Counted from the first letter of the stretch, positions 7,380-16,538 are shown. The stretch: DNA of 64,000 nt from Streptomyces sp. CB01249 (GCF_001905735.1 NZ_LISW01000003.1:372341-436340); one strand, 5' to 3'. The notes: a model not told the origin generated them from the letters alone. Made by a program: numbers and translations.

Positions 7380-8486
7380 TCAGGCGCGGAAACCGATCGT
7401 GGGCACGGCCCGGCGCAGCGGCCAGGGCCGGGCGGCGGCCGGCAGCAGCTCGTTCAGGAAGGCGTAGCGCCTGAGCGCGGCCGGGTCCTGCCCGGCGCAG
7501 GTGCGCACCTGCTGCCACCAGGCGGCGATCTCCGCCCAGCCGGGGGCCGAGAGCGAGCCGCCGAACTCCTGGACGGAGAGGGCCGCGGTCAGCCCGGCGA
7601 AGGCGAGGCGGTCGGCGAGGGGCCAGCCGGCCAGGGTCCCGGTGACGAAGCCGGCCACGAAGACGTCGCCGGCGCCGGTCGGGTCCAGCGCCTCGACCTC
7701 GATGGCCGGGACCTCGGCGGCGGTACCGGTGGCGGCGTCGACCGCGTAGGCGCCCTCGGAGCCCAGGGTGACGACGGCGAGCGGTACGCGTTCGGCGAGG
7801 GCGTGCGCGGCGGCCCGGGGGCAGTCGGTGCGGGTGTAGCGCATCGCCTCCTCGGCGTTGGGCAGGAAGGCGTGGCAGTGCTCCAGGCCGCTGAGGGCGT
7901 CCAGGTCCCAGCGCCCGGTCTCGTCCCAGCCGACGTCCCCGAAGATCAGGGCCCCCCGGCGGGCGGCCTCGGCGACCCAGGGTTCGGTGCGGCCGGGCAC
8001 CAGTGAGGTGACGGCGGCCCGGGCCCTGGGCGGGCAGCGGGGGAAGGCGGGGGCCTCGGGCGAGGCTGTGGTGGGGAGCGTCGGGGCCTCGTGGCCGTGC
8101 GAGACCATCGTCCGCTCGCCCTCGTACGCCATGGAGACGGTCACCGGGGAGTGCCAGCCCCGCACCGTGTGCGAGCGGGAGAGGTCGATGCCCTCGCCCT
8201 GTTCGAGCGCGTCCCAGCAGTACTCGCCGTAGTGGTCGTCGCCGAACGCGGCGGCCAGGGAGGTGCGCAGGCCGAGGCGGGCCAGCGCGGTGGCCATGTT
8301 GGCGACGCCGCCGGGGCTGGAGCCCATGCCGCGCGCCCAGGACTCGGTGCCCCGCACGGGGGCGCTGTCCAGGCCGGTGAAGATGATGTCCAGGAAGACC
8401 GTGCCGGTGAGGAAGACGTCGCAGTCGGGGTCCTGCGGGGCGCGCAGCCCGTCCAGCGGGTCGATCTGCGGAATGTCAGCGCTCAC
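7380..8486 (-). CDS. PfkB-family carbohydrate kinase
   Basis: A 368-residue ribokinase-type sugar kinase. Seen: the first PfkB signature around SSPGGVANMATALARLG (near residue 58) and the second, DPTGAGDVFVAGF (near residue 268), with the catalytic aspartate in GAGD. The substrate cannot be told from the sequence. It lies alone on the minus strand upstream of phoH, with a 121-nt gap, and is divergent from the MFS transporter at 8816. Coupling to that transporter is possible but unproven. The ATG start at 8486 is preceded by GGGGAGTGCA. Confidence 0.88.
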   Translation of the reverse strand: MSADIPQIDPLDGLRAPQDPDCDVFLTGTVFLDIIFTGLDSAPVRGTESWARGMGSSPGGVANMATALARLGLRTSLAAAFGDDHYGEYCWDALEQGEGIDLSRSHTVRGWHSPVTVSMAYEGERTMVSHGHEAPTLPTTASPEAPAFPRCPPRARAAVTSLVPGRTEPWVAEAARRGALIFGDVGWDETGRWDLDALSGLEHCHAFLPNAEEAMRYTRTDCPRAAAHALAERVPLAVVTLGSEGAYAVDAATGTAAEVPAIEVEALDPTGAGDVFVAGFVTGTLAGWPLADRLAFAGLTAALSVQEFGGSLSAPGWAEIAAWWQQVRTCAGQDPAALRRYAFLNELLPAAARPWPLRRAVPTIGFRA

Positions 8487-8815
8487 CTTGCACTCCCCGG
8501 TCGCGGCGGTTGCGGCCAGTGTGCCCGAAACGCGGCGCTGATGGACGAGTGCGCGCCGCGCGTGTGTTCACGGGCGCTGACCTGCATAAACATGCGCGGA
8601 TACCCATCCACGAACTGCATAAACACAAAAGTGGCCCAGATCACAGAACACCGGCTTTCGGTGGGCCGGGAGCACTTGATACAAATTGGCCCGCGAGCAC
8701 CGTTGGAGACGTACCCGACGGAAGCGCCGATTTCTCTGATTTCCCCCTCTGCTTCGCCTTCTGCCTTACCCCCCTCTGCCTTCTGCCGTATCCCGGCATG
8801 TCTTCAGGAACGCCC
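8487..8815. other. 329-bp divergent intergenic region with repeated CTGCATAAACA
   Basis: Separates the divergent PfkB kinase and MFS genes. It holds two exact copies of CTGCATAAACA (8582-8592 and 8615-8625, 33 bp apart, same orientation); the first continues as GCAT-aaac-ATGC, an inverted repeat. This part is clearly more AT-rich than the surroundings. Upstream-frame extensions of the MFS reading frame through this region look non-coding and were not taken. No RNA gene was recognised. Confidence 0.5.
8582..8625. promoter_or_regulatory. Paired CTGCATAAACA sites, candidate operator
   Basis: Two identical 11-mers spaced by three helical turns between divergent genes. The TGCATAAAC core resembles half-sites of streptomycete ArgR boxes, but the match is judged by eye only; any dimeric repressor or activator could use them. 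The MFS start is 190 bp downstream, so the sites could serve either gene. Confidence 0.35.
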
Positions 8816-10168
8816 ATGTCCTCGCGCCCTCGCGCCGCGTGGCCCCTGGTCGCCGTGTTCACCGCCGGTTACCTCGCCGCCTACCTCCTCCCCACCATCG
8901 TGGGACGGCTCTCCGTCTATCTGGGCCTGAGCACGGCTCAGGCCGGGCTCGTCGGCAGCGCGCTGCTGCTGAGCTCGGCCTCCGCCGGCTTCTCCCTGGC
9001 GGGACGCGTGGAGACGTACGGGCCGTGCAGACCGGCGCGCGTGGGACTGGTCCTGTGCGTGGTGGGGTACGGCTGCGCGGCGCTGGCCGGCACCGTGCCG
9101 CTGGTGGTCGCGGGCGCGATGGTCGGCGGCTTCGGCTCCGGTACGGCGACCGCCGTCGCGGCGGCGGGCATCGCCGCCCAGAGCGACCCGCACCGCACCT
9201 CGTCCCTGGGCCTGTTGAGCGTCTCGGCGACCGCGGGCGCCCTGTATCTGACGGTCCCGCACCTGGGCGGCGGCCACCGGCTGCCGTTCGCCTCGATCGC
9301 CCTGGTCGCGCTCCTGGTCTGGCCGGCCACCTCCCGGCTCGGCGGCTCGGCCGCGGCCGGTCCGGCCGTCCCCGCGCAGGGCCGGCTGCCGCACCGCCGC
9401 TCCGGGCTGGTGCTCGCGGGCGGCATGCTGATCTGGTCGATGGCGCAGAACGCGCTGTGGGGCGTCAGCAGCCGGATCGGCGTGGACCAGGTCGGGCTGT
9501 CCGAGGTGACGATCGGCGCCGTCTTCGCCGCCGCGCTCGGCGCCGGGCTGCTCGGCGTGATGGGCGCCGGGGTGCTGGGCTCGAAGCTGGGGCGCGCGGT
9601 CCCGATCGGGGTGGGCACCGCCGTGATCGCGGGGAGCATCGTGCTCAGCTCGTCCGCCGGGAGCCTTGGCTCCTTCGCGACCGGCGAGATCCTGTGGAAC
9701 ACCGTCTACCCGGTGGTCCTGTCCTACCTGATCGGTCTCGCGGCCTCGCTCGACGTACGCGGCCGCTGGGCGGTCCTCGCGGGGTCCGCCTCGTCCGTGG
9801 GCGTCGCCTGCGGACCGGTGCTCGGCAGTGTGCTGTCGGAGGAGGCCGGCTACCCCGGGATGGGCCTGGTGCTGGGCGCGACGACCCTGCTGATAGCGCT
9901 CCCGGTGACCGCGGTCGCCCTGCACATCGGCGGCCGTCCGCTGGTGCCCGGTTCGGTACGCCGCCGGGGCGGCGCGCCCGCGGCCCTGCTCGCCGTCACC
10001 ACGGGTGCGGTGCCCGGAGCCGTGCCCAAGCTGGGCGCGCCCGAGCAGGCCGTCACGGAGATCAGCATCCCGGCCCTGCGCCGCAGGCGCCTCGGCAGGA
10101 ACGCGTTCCGGACGGCCGGCCCGGAGGGCGGTCAGTCGAACGCGTACGCCTCGACCTCGGACAGGTAG
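8816..10168 (+). CDS. MFS transporter
   Basis: A 450-residue polytopic membrane protein with about 12 hydrophobic segments, beginning WPLVAVFTAGYLAAYLLPTIVG, and internal repeats of glycine-rich helices (GAMVGGFGSGTATAVAAAG) typical of the major facilitator superfamily. The substrate is unknown. The ATG at 8816 is chosen because CAGGAA lies 5 nt upstream; an in-frame ATG at 8798 has no ribosome-binding site. Its last 37 bp overlap the convergent adenine deaminase gene. A cationic C-terminal tail of about 60 residues follows the last membrane segment. Upstream paired repeats suggest regulated expression. Confidence 0.88.
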   Translation: MSSRPRAAWPLVAVFTAGYLAAYLLPTIVGRLSVYLGLSTAQAGLVGSALLLSSASAGFSLAGRVETYGPCRPARVGLVLCVVGYGCAALAGTVPLVVAGAMVGGFGSGTATAVAAAGIAAQSDPHRTSSLGLLSVSATAGALYLTVPHLGGGHRLPFASIALVALLVWPATSRLGGSAAAGPAVPAQGRLPHRRSGLVLAGGMLIWSMAQNALWGVSSRIGVDQVGLSEVTIGAVFAAALGAGLLGVMGAGVLGSKLGRAVPIGVGTAVIAGSIVLSSSAGSLGSFATGEILWNTVYPVVLSYLIGLAASLDVRGRWAVLAGSASSVGVACGPVLGSVLSEEAGYPGMGLVLGATTLLIALPVTAVALHIGGRPLVPGSVRRRGGAPAALLAVTTGAVPGAVPKLGAPEQAVTEISIPALRRRRLGRNAFRTAGPEGGQSNAYASTSDR

Positions 10169-11124
10169 CGCGCCCTGCGCTCCTCGTCGTGGTCGAGGAA
10201 GGCCGCCTCGAAGGAGTTGCGGGCCAGCGTGCGCAGCTGCTCGCGGTCCAGGCCGAGCGCTTCGTGGACGGCGTGGAAGGTGTCTCCGACGTATCCGCCG
10301 AAGTAGGCGGGGTCGTCGGAGTTCACCGTGCAGAGCAGCCCGGCCTCCAGCATCGCGGGCAGCGGGTGCTGCTCCAGGGTGTCGACCGCGCGCAGCCGTA
10401 CGTTGGACAGCGGGCACAGCGTGAGCGGGACGCGCTCCGCGACGAGCCGCTTCACCAGGTCCGGGTCCTCCATGCAGCGCAGCCCGTGGTCGATGCGCTC
10501 CACGCCCAGGACGTCGAGTGCCTCGCGGATGTACGCGGGCGGGCCCTCCTCGCCCGCGTGGGCGACCTTGCGCAGGCCGAGCTCCCCGGCCCGTTCGTAC
10601 ACCTCGCGGAACTTCACGGGCGGGTGGCCGACCTCGGCGGAGTCCAGGCCGACGGCGCTGATCCGGTGCAGGTGCGGCCGGGCGGCCTCCAGGGTCTCCA
10701 GGGCCGATTCGGCGGACTGGTCGCGCAGGAAGCACATGATCAGCTGGGTGGAGATGCCGTGCTTCTCCTCGCTGCGCTCCAGCGCCCGGCCCAGGCCCTC
10801 CACCACGGTGCCGAGGGGCACGCCGCGCGCGGTGTGGGCCTGCGGGTCGAAGAAGATCTCGGCGTGGCGGACGCCCTGGGCGGCGGCGCGGGCCAGGTAG
10901 GCGTCGGCGAGTTCGGCGAAGTCGTCCTCGGTCCGCAGCACGGCCATCAGCGCGTAGTAGAGGTCCAGGAAGCTCTGGAGGTCCTCGAAGAGGTACGCGG
11001 TGCGCAGGGCTTCGGTGTCCGCGTACGGGAGGGTCACGCCGTTGCGCGCGGCGAGCGCGAAGGCCAGTTCCGGTTCGAGGGTTCCCTCGATGTGGAGGTG
11101 GAGTTCGGCTTTGGGGAGGTGCAC
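10132..11124 (-). CDS. Adenine/adenosine deaminase, adenine deaminase-like
   Basis: A 330-residue amidohydrolase of the adenosine deaminase superfamily. Seen: the metal-binding HLHIEGTLEPE at the N-terminus, the catalytic glutamate segment HAGEEGPP, the IDHGLRC histidine and the SDDPAYFG aspartates. The HxHIEGTLEPE form and LQSFLDLYY segment are those of the adenine deaminase branch (the fungal Aah1 type) rather than classical adenosine deaminase, which has HLDGSLRP. So adenine to hypoxanthine is the more likely reaction in purine salvage. It lies 30 nt after rnz on the same strand and its 3' end overlaps the MFS gene by 37 bp. Confidence 0.85.
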   Translation of the reverse strand: MHLPKAELHLHIEGTLEPELAFALAARNGVTLPYADTEALRTAYLFEDLQSFLDLYYALMAVLRTEDDFAELADAYLARAAAQGVRHAEIFFDPQAHTARGVPLGTVVEGLGRALERSEEKHGISTQLIMCFLRDQSAESALETLEAARPHLHRISAVGLDSAEVGHPPVKFREVYERAGELGLRKVAHAGEEGPPAYIREALDVLGVERIDHGLRCMEDPDLVKRLVAERVPLTLCPLSNVRLRAVDTLEQHPLPAMLEAGLLCTVNSDDPAYFGGYVGDTFHAVHEALGLDREQLRTLARNSFEAAFLDHDEERRARYLSEVEAYAFD

Positions 11125-11154
11125 GGTGATCTCAATCGTGTGGGGAGGGTGGTG

Positions 11155-12063
11155 CTACGCGTGGCGGCTGGGGACCGGTACGCGTGTGAGGTCCTGGGCG
11201 ACGGTCAGTTCGCCCTCGTAACCGGCCGCCCGGGCCTCGGCCTCGAACGCCTCCGGTTCCGGATAGCGCTGGGAGAAGTGCGTCAGGACGAGGTGCCGCA
11301 CGTCCGAATCCCGGGCGACCCGGGCCGCCTGGGCGGCGGTCAGGTGGCCGTGGTCGGCGGCCAGCTTCCGGTCCGCGTCGAGGAACGTCGACTCGATGAC
11401 CAGCAGGTCGCAGCCCTCGGCGAGGGCGTACACCCCGTCGCAGAGCCTGGTGTCCATGATGAACGCGAACCGCTGTCCGCGCCTGTGCTCGGAGACGTCG
11501 GCGAGCGTGACACCGCCGAGGGCGCCCTCGCGCTGGAGGCGTCCGACGTCGGGCCCCCTGATGCCGTGCTCCGCGAGCTTCGCGGGCAGCATCCGCCGCC
11601 CGTCGGGCTCGGTGAGCCGGTAGCCGTACGACTCGACGGGGTGCGAGAGCCGGTGGCTGTCGAGCGTGTACGCGGCGGTGGTGGCCAGCGGTCCGTCGGC
11701 GGCGACGGGGGCCTCGGTCAGCTGCACGGTCTCGCGGTAGGCGGTGGCGTACCGCAGCCGGTCGAAGAAGCGCTGCCCGCTCGCCGGGTAGTGGGCGGTC
11801 ACCGGGTGCGGGACCTGGTCGAGGTTGATCCGCTGGATCACCCCGGCCAGGCCGAGCGAGTGGTCGCCGTGGAAGTGCGTGACGCAGATCCGGTTGATGT
11901 CGTGCGCGGCGACCCCGGCCCGCAGCATCTGGCGCTGGGTGCCCTCGCCGGGGTCGAAGAGGATGCCCTCGCCGTCCCAGCGGAGCAGATAGCCGTTGTG
12001 GTTCCGGTGCCGTGTCGGGACCTGGCTGGCGGTCCCGAGCACGACGAGTTCACGGGCGGACAT
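11155..12063 (-). CDS. rnz: Ribonuclease Z
   Basis: A 302-residue metallo-beta-lactamase-fold endonuclease that removes 3' trailers from tRNA precursors. Seen: the zinc motif THFHGDH (HxHxDH), the upstream ELVVLGTASQVPTRHRNHNG start typical of RNase Z, a DTRLCDG segment and the distal LTHFSQRY histidine. Translation starts at the ATG whose A overlaps the last base of the HIT gene stop (TAATG at 12061-12065), so the two are coupled. Length matches the short bacterial form. It is relevant that tRNA-Ala genes in this window lack an encoded CCA and would need this enzyme. Confidence 0.93.
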   Translation of the reverse strand: MSARELVVLGTASQVPTRHRNHNGYLLRWDGEGILFDPGEGTQRQMLRAGVAAHDINRICVTHFHGDHSLGLAGVIQRINLDQVPHPVTAHYPASGQRFFDRLRYATAYRETVQLTEAPVAADGPLATTAAYTLDSHRLSHPVESYGYRLTEPDGRRMLPAKLAEHGIRGPDVGRLQREGALGGVTLADVSEHRRGQRFAFIMDTRLCDGVYALAEGCDLLVIESTFLDADRKLAADHGHLTAAQAARVARDSDVRHLVLTHFSQRYPEPEAFEAEARAAGYEGELTVAQDLTRVPVPSRHA

Positions 12064-12422
12064 TATCCGGGCGGCCATTCCAGACCCCGGCCGCCGAGGA
12101 CGTGCGCGTGGGCGTGGAAGACGGTCTGGCCGGCGCCGGCGCCGGTGTTGAACACGACCCGGTAGCCGGTCTGGTCGATCTTCTCGTCGGCGGCGACGTT
12201 GCCCGCCTCGCACAGCACGTCGGCGAGCACCTGCGGTTCGGCGGCGCCGAGCGATGCGGCGTCCGGGTAGTGCAGGCGCGGGATGACGAGTACGTGCGTG
12301 GGCGCCTGGGGGTTGATGTCGCGGAACGCGACGGTGGTGTCGGTCTCGCGGACGATGGTGGCCGGGATGTCCCCCGAGACGATCTTGCAGAACAGGCAGT
12401 CGGGCTGCGGTTCTCCTGCCAT
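12063..12422 (-). CDS. HIT (histidine triad, HINT-like) nucleotide-binding protein
   Basis: A 119-residue HINT-type phosphoramidase. Seen: the CLFCKIVSGDIPA N-terminus with its zinc-type CxxC, RDINPQAPTHVLVIPR in the middle and the triad HAHAHVLGG near residue 105. The family hydrolyses adenosine 5'-phosphoramidates; the physiological substrate is unknown. It is the first gene of a coupled HIT-rnz-add string. Confidence 0.95.
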   Translation of the reverse strand: MAGEPQPDCLFCKIVSGDIPATIVRETDTTVAFRDINPQAPTHVLVIPRLHYPDAASLGAAEPQVLADVLCEAGNVAADEKIDQTGYRVVFNTGAGAGQTVFHAHAHVLGGRGLEWPPG

Positions 12423-12473
12423 TCGCTTACGCGCTCCTTGGGCTCGGGTGATCCGTTGCGGGCCAGCCTATCG

Positions 12474-12588
12474 GGGGCTCTGCCCCCGTACCCCCGCGCC
12501 TCAATCGCCGGAGAGGCTTGATTTTGGCCGCGCGGCCACCTCCAGCCTCGCCGGCGTTTGAGGAGCGGGGTCCGGGGCAGTGCCCCGG
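12474..12588. repeat. Streptomyces-type intergenic repeat/terminator cluster
   Basis: Three stacked inverted repeats lie between tricorn and the HIT gene: CGGGGG/CCCCCG around 12473-12488; a 19-bp arm pair, 12500-12518 with 12544-12562 (17 of 19 positions complementary, loop containing GCCGCGCGGC); and CCGGGGCA/TGCCCCGG at 12572-12588. The core CCGGCGTTTGAGGA recurs as CCGGCGCTTGAGGA near 33.6 kb. Such elements are scattered through Streptomyces genomes and probably act as terminators for tricorn. Confidence 0.75.
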
Positions 12589-12593
12589 TCAGG

Positions 12594-15500
12594 TCACCCC
12601 GGAAGGCCCGGCAGCTCCGGTGCCACCTTCGCCGGGACCCGGTCCAGCGACTCCAGCCCGATCCGGATCGCCTCGTCCAGCTGAGGGTCACGCCCCTCCG
12701 CGTGGTCCCGAGGCGTCATCACGACCTCCACGTCCGGGTCCACGCCGTGGTTCTCGACGCCCCACCCGTACCCCTCCAGCCAGAACGCGTACTTCGGCTG
12801 CGTGACCAGCGTCCCGTCGACCAGCCGGTACCGGCTGTCGATGCCGACCACGCCGCCCCATGTCCGCACCCCGACCACGGGCCCGATCTTCAGCGCCTTG
12901 ATCGCCGCGTTCACGATGTCGCCGTCCGACCCGGAGAACTCGTTCGCGACGGCGACCACCGGCCCGCGCGGCGCGTCGCCCGGGTAGCTCGCGGGGCGCA
13001 TGCCGCGCGGCAGGTCCCAGCCGACGATGCGGCGGGCCAGCTTCTCGACCACGAGCTGCGAGGTGTGGCCGCCCCGGTTCTCCCGGACGTCCACGACCAG
13101 GCCCTCGCGTGCCATCTCGGTGCGCAGGTCGCGGTGGATCTGGGCCCAGCCGCCGCCGACCATGTCGGGGACGTGCAGGTAGCCGAGGCGCCCCCCGGAC
13201 CGCTCGTGCACGTACGCCCGCCGGTCGGCGACCCACGCGTGGTAGCGCAGGGCCTCCTCGTCGCCGACGGGCACGACGACGACGTGGCGCCGGTCGCCCC
13301 CGTCGGCCGGGGAGACCGTCAGCTCGACGGGCTTGCCGGCCGAGCCGGTGAGCAGCGGCGCGGGCCCGGTCAGCGGATCGACCGGGTGCCCGTCGACGGC
13401 CACGATCGCGTCCCCGGCCCGGACCGCGACGCCCGGCGCGGCGAGCGGCGAGCGGGCGGCCGGGTCCGAGGTCTCGGAGGGCAGCACGCGGTCGATGCGC
13501 CAGCTGCCGTCCTCCGCCCGGGAGACGTCCGCCCCGAGCAGCCCCTGCCGGGCCGCGTCGTCGCGCCACCCGCCGGGCGGGGTGACGTAGGCGTGCGAGG
13601 TGCCCAGCTCGCCCTGGACCTCCCAGAGCAGGTCCATGAGGTCGTCGTGGGTCGCGACGCGCTCCAGGACCGGGCGGTAGCGGTCGAGGACCCCGGCCCA
13701 GTCGACGCCGCCCATGTCGGGCCGCCAGAAGTTGTCCCGCATGACGCGCCCGGCCTCGTCGTACATCTGACGCCACTCGGCGGCCGGGTCGAGGGTGCGG
13801 CGGACACGGGAGAGGTCGACGGTCACGGCGTCGTCGTGGTCGTCGTCGCCCGCGGGCACCCGGCTGTCGGAGGGGACGACGGACAGCTTGCCGTGGTGGA
13901 CGATCGCCAGCCGCTTCCCGTCACCGCTCACCGCGAAACGGCTGACGTCCGAGGACAGCTCCTCGCAGCGCAGCTTCTCCAGGTCGTACCGCTCCAGGAC
14001 GGTGTCCGGGCGGCGGGCGTCCGGACCGGCCCCGCTGGTGCCGAGGACCCCGGTGAGCGGGTGGCGCAGCCAGAGCAGCCCGTCCCGCGCGGTGCGGAGC
14101 GAGGAGTAGACGGCGGCCTCGACGGGAAGGGGCACGATCCGGTCGGCGAGGCCGTCCAGGTCGATGCGGGTGATGGGCAGCGCGGTGGGGTTGTCCTCGC
14201 CGTCGCCGCCCTTCTCCTTCTCCGTCGGCCGCCCGTGCAGCTGCGGTCCGAACGGGGAGGGCGTGGTCGCCGCGAGGGTGAGCAGGTGCGGCCGGCAGGA
14301 GCCGATGAACGCCATGTCGAAGACGTGGGCGTCGTAGATCGGGTCGAAGGCGCGCTCGGAGAGGAAGGCCAGGTGCTTTCCGTCGGCGGTGAAGGCGGGC
14401 GCGAAGTCCCGGAACCGCAGGGGCGTCGCCTCGGAGACCGACAGGTCGGCGATGTGGGCCAGCTTGAGCTGGCTGAGCGGCTCGGGGCCGGGGTGCGACC
14501 AGGCGAGCCAGGCGGAGTCGGGCGACCAGGCGAGGCCGGAGGCGTCGCCGTTCTCGCTGCGGTCCACCTCGTGGATCTCGCCGCTCTCACGCTCGACGAT
14601 CAGGACCCGCCCGTCGTGCGCGGCGACCGCGAACCGGCTGCCGTCGGGGGCGGGAGCGAGGTCCAGGACACGGCCCAGGCGGCCGGCCGCGAGGCGGCGG
14701 GGCGTGGCGCCGGGGGCGGTGCCGGCGGCGGGGGCGATCTCCAGCGCGTCGTCCCCCTCGGCGTCGGTGACCCAGACGACGTGCTGGTCGCCGTCGGCCT
14801 GGAAGGTGCGCGGCAGCCTGGCCCGTACGCCGGGCTCGGCGGCGAGCGCGCGGGCCGGGCCCTCGCGGTGGGTGACCCAGTGCACGGCGCCCCGCGACAG
14901 GACGGCGCTGCCCCGGCCGGTGCGGTCGGGCGAGGCGCTGGTCAGGTGGCTGTCGGCGTGCAGCGGGTAGGGCTGGAGGTCGGCGCGCTGGCCGCCGAGC
15001 CGGAGCTCGACGCGACGGGGCCCGTCGCCCTCCAGGCCGTCCAGGACCCAGAGTTCACCGGCGGAGGCGTAGGCGACCCGGGTGCCGTCGGTGGTGGCCT
15101 GCCGGGCGTAGAAGCCGTCGACGGGGGTGTGCCGCCGCAGGTCGGTGCCGTCGGGCAGCGAGGAGTAGAGGGCGCCGGTGCCCTCGTGGTCGGAGAGGAA
15201 CGCGATGCGCTCCCCCACCCACATCGGGCACTCGATGTTGCCGTCGAGGTCCTCGTGGATCCGGGCGAACTCCAGCGGGTCGTCCTCCGCCGCGATCCAG
15301 AGCTTCCCGGCCGTGCCGCCCCGGTAGCGCTTCCAGCTGGCGGCCTCGCGGCCCATGGTGGCCGAGAGCAGCAGGACGCGTCCGCCCGGCCCGTACGCGA
15401 GGGAGCCGACGGGACCGTACGGGAGGGTCCGCGCGGGACCGCCGTCGACCGGGACGGCCCGGGCCCAGGTGCGGCGCAGCGAGACCTGGCCCTGGGTGCT

Positions 15501-15812
15501 GGTGACCAGTACGTCGCCTTCGGGGGTCCAGCCGCGCACGGTGGTGCGGGCGTCGCCCCAGTGGGTGAGCCGCCGGGAGGGCCCGCCGTCGGCGGGGGCG
15601 AGGTGCACCTCGGGCGCCCCGTCGCGGGTGGACGTCCAGGCGACGAGGGTGCCGTCGGGAGATATGCGCGGCTGGGTGACGGGACGGTTGTCTGCGCTGA
15701 CCCGCCACGCCCGGCCGCCGTCGAGTGGGGCGAGCCAGACGTCGTCCTCGGCGGTGAAGGCGATCAAGTCACCCTGGACATGGGGGTACCGGAGGTAGGA
15801 AGGCTGTGTCAC
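12594..15812 (-). CDS. Tricorn protease homologue
   Basis: A 1072-residue cytosolic peptidase that trims oligopeptides, probably those released by the proteasome. The order is N-terminal beta-propeller repeats (about residues 1-680, with PD40-type WSPDSAWLAWS and ISPDGTLVAW), a C1 helical segment (MYDEAGRVMRDNFW), a PDZ-like domain (about 770-860, VDGHPVDPLTGPAPLL) and the S41-type catalytic domain. Seen catalytic elements: the SHAY serine-histidine, the nucleophile in NEFSGSDGDI and a glutamate in GVENHGVDPDV. The GTG start at 15812 gives MTQPSYLRYPHV, which opens the first blade. Length matches actinobacterial tricorns. It is followed by a terminator-rich repeat cluster. Confidence 0.95.
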   Translation of the reverse strand: MTQPSYLRYPHVQGDLIAFTAEDDVWLAPLDGGRAWRVSADNRPVTQPRISPDGTLVAWTSTRDGAPEVHLAPADGGPSRRLTHWGDARTTVRGWTPEGDVLVTSTQGQVSLRRTWARAVPVDGGPARTLPYGPVGSLAYGPGGRVLLLSATMGREAASWKRYRGGTAGKLWIAAEDDPLEFARIHEDLDGNIECPMWVGERIAFLSDHEGTGALYSSLPDGTDLRRHTPVDGFYARQATTDGTRVAYASAGELWVLDGLEGDGPRRVELRLGGQRADLQPYPLHADSHLTSASPDRTGRGSAVLSRGAVHWVTHREGPARALAAEPGVRARLPRTFQADGDQHVVWVTDAEGDDALEIAPAAGTAPGATPRRLAAGRLGRVLDLAPAPDGSRFAVAAHDGRVLIVERESGEIHEVDRSENGDASGLAWSPDSAWLAWSHPGPEPLSQLKLAHIADLSVSEATPLRFRDFAPAFTADGKHLAFLSERAFDPIYDAHVFDMAFIGSCRPHLLTLAATTPSPFGPQLHGRPTEKEKGGDGEDNPTALPITRIDLDGLADRIVPLPVEAAVYSSLRTARDGLLWLRHPLTGVLGTSGAGPDARRPDTVLERYDLEKLRCEELSSDVSRFAVSGDGKRLAIVHHGKLSVVPSDSRVPAGDDDHDDAVTVDLSRVRRTLDPAAEWRQMYDEAGRVMRDNFWRPDMGGVDWAGVLDRYRPVLERVATHDDLMDLLWEVQGELGTSHAYVTPPGGWRDDAARQGLLGADVSRAEDGSWRIDRVLPSETSDPAARSPLAAPGVAVRAGDAIVAVDGHPVDPLTGPAPLLTGSAGKPVELTVSPADGGDRRHVVVVPVGDEEALRYHAWVADRRAYVHERSGGRLGYLHVPDMVGGGWAQIHRDLRTEMAREGLVVDVRENRGGHTSQLVVEKLARRIVGWDLPRGMRPASYPGDAPRGPVVAVANEFSGSDGDIVNAAIKALKIGPVVGVRTWGGVVGIDSRYRLVDGTLVTQPKYAFWLEGYGWGVENHGVDPDVEVVMTPRDHAEGRDPQLDEAIRIGLESLDRVPAKVAPELPGLPG

Positions 15813-15935
15813 ACGATCACCCTAGGCCGCAGGTGTGCCTGGTGGCACGGGGTTGGCCGGAGTACGTCGCACGCCGCCGCCCGTGCCCCGGGTACCTGCG
15901 GGCCGGGCCATCGGCCAACCGCCGCGGTCACGCCG

Positions 15936-16466
15936 CTACTTGCCGGGGTACGCGGTGACCGTCACCGTCACGGTGGCCGTCGGGCCGCTGTCCGGGCCGG
16001 GGGCTCCGGCGGGCGGCGCGGTCGTGGCCGGGGCGGTGCAGTCGCCGAGCAGGGTGGCCCGGAAGACGGCGCGCCCACCGGTCTTCGCGGTCATGTCGCC
16101 CCGTACGCACCGGCCTTCGACCGCGTAGGTCACCTGCCCGTCCAGGGCGATGTCCCCGCCGGACTTGGTCTTGCCGTCGCAGTGGACCTCGGCCGCCCGG
16201 CGGGTGGCGGAGGGCGCCGCGGAGCGGTTGGCGCCGCCGCCGTCGAGCGAGGCCGTGCAGGTCAGCCAGCGCACCTGGACGCCTTCGTGCTCCAAGGCGC
16301 GGGTGGCGGTCCGGTCCGTGGTGAAGGCGACGGACGCGGTGTTCAACGCGCCGGTGGCGTCGCCCGGTTCACAGGCGGTGAGCCCGGCGACGGCGGCCGC
16401 GGCGAGGCAGAGCGCGGCCGGAAAACGACGGGCCGCACGATGGCCCCCTGCCCTTGATGTCCCCAT
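15936..16466 (-). CDS. Predicted secreted lipoprotein
   Basis: A 176-residue protein of unknown function. From the ATG at 16466 the N-terminus reads as an arginine-rich n-region, a hydrophobic alanine-rich h-region and an LTAC lipobox, so it should be diacylated and anchored outside the membrane. The C-terminal 45 residues are rich in A, P, G and T, ending in a TVTVTVTAYPGK strand. Two further cysteines (WLTC, VHC, and later RC/DC) could form disulfides. An in-frame upstream start at 16523 would put 19 residues before the signal and is less likely. It lies between rsmE and tricorn on the same strand. Confidence 0.7.
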   Translation of the reverse strand: MGTSRAGGHRAARRFPAALCLAAAAVAGLTACEPGDATGALNTASVAFTTDRTATRALEHEGVQVRWLTCTASLDGGGANRSAAPSATRRAAEVHCDGKTKSGGDIALDGQVTYAVEGRCVRGDMTAKTGGRAVFRATLLGDCTAPATTAPPAGAPGPDSGPTATVTVTVTAYPGK

Positions 16467-16538
16467 ACGGGCAGCTTCCCACCCCGTCCGACGGCGCGGT
16501 AGACCGCTTCCGGGCACAACCACCCCATCGGGGACGGT

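Noticed and set aside
8510..8815. N-terminal extension of the MFS transporter by about 100 residues
   Set aside because: The extension covers the AT-rich repeat region and has no ribosome-binding site; homology to MFS begins after 8816.
12558..16457. 1299-codon plus-strand reading frame opposite tricorn
   Set aside because: Antisense shadow of a very GC-rich gene: arginine/glycine/valine-rich composition, no family motifs, and the minus-strand tricorn is unambiguous.
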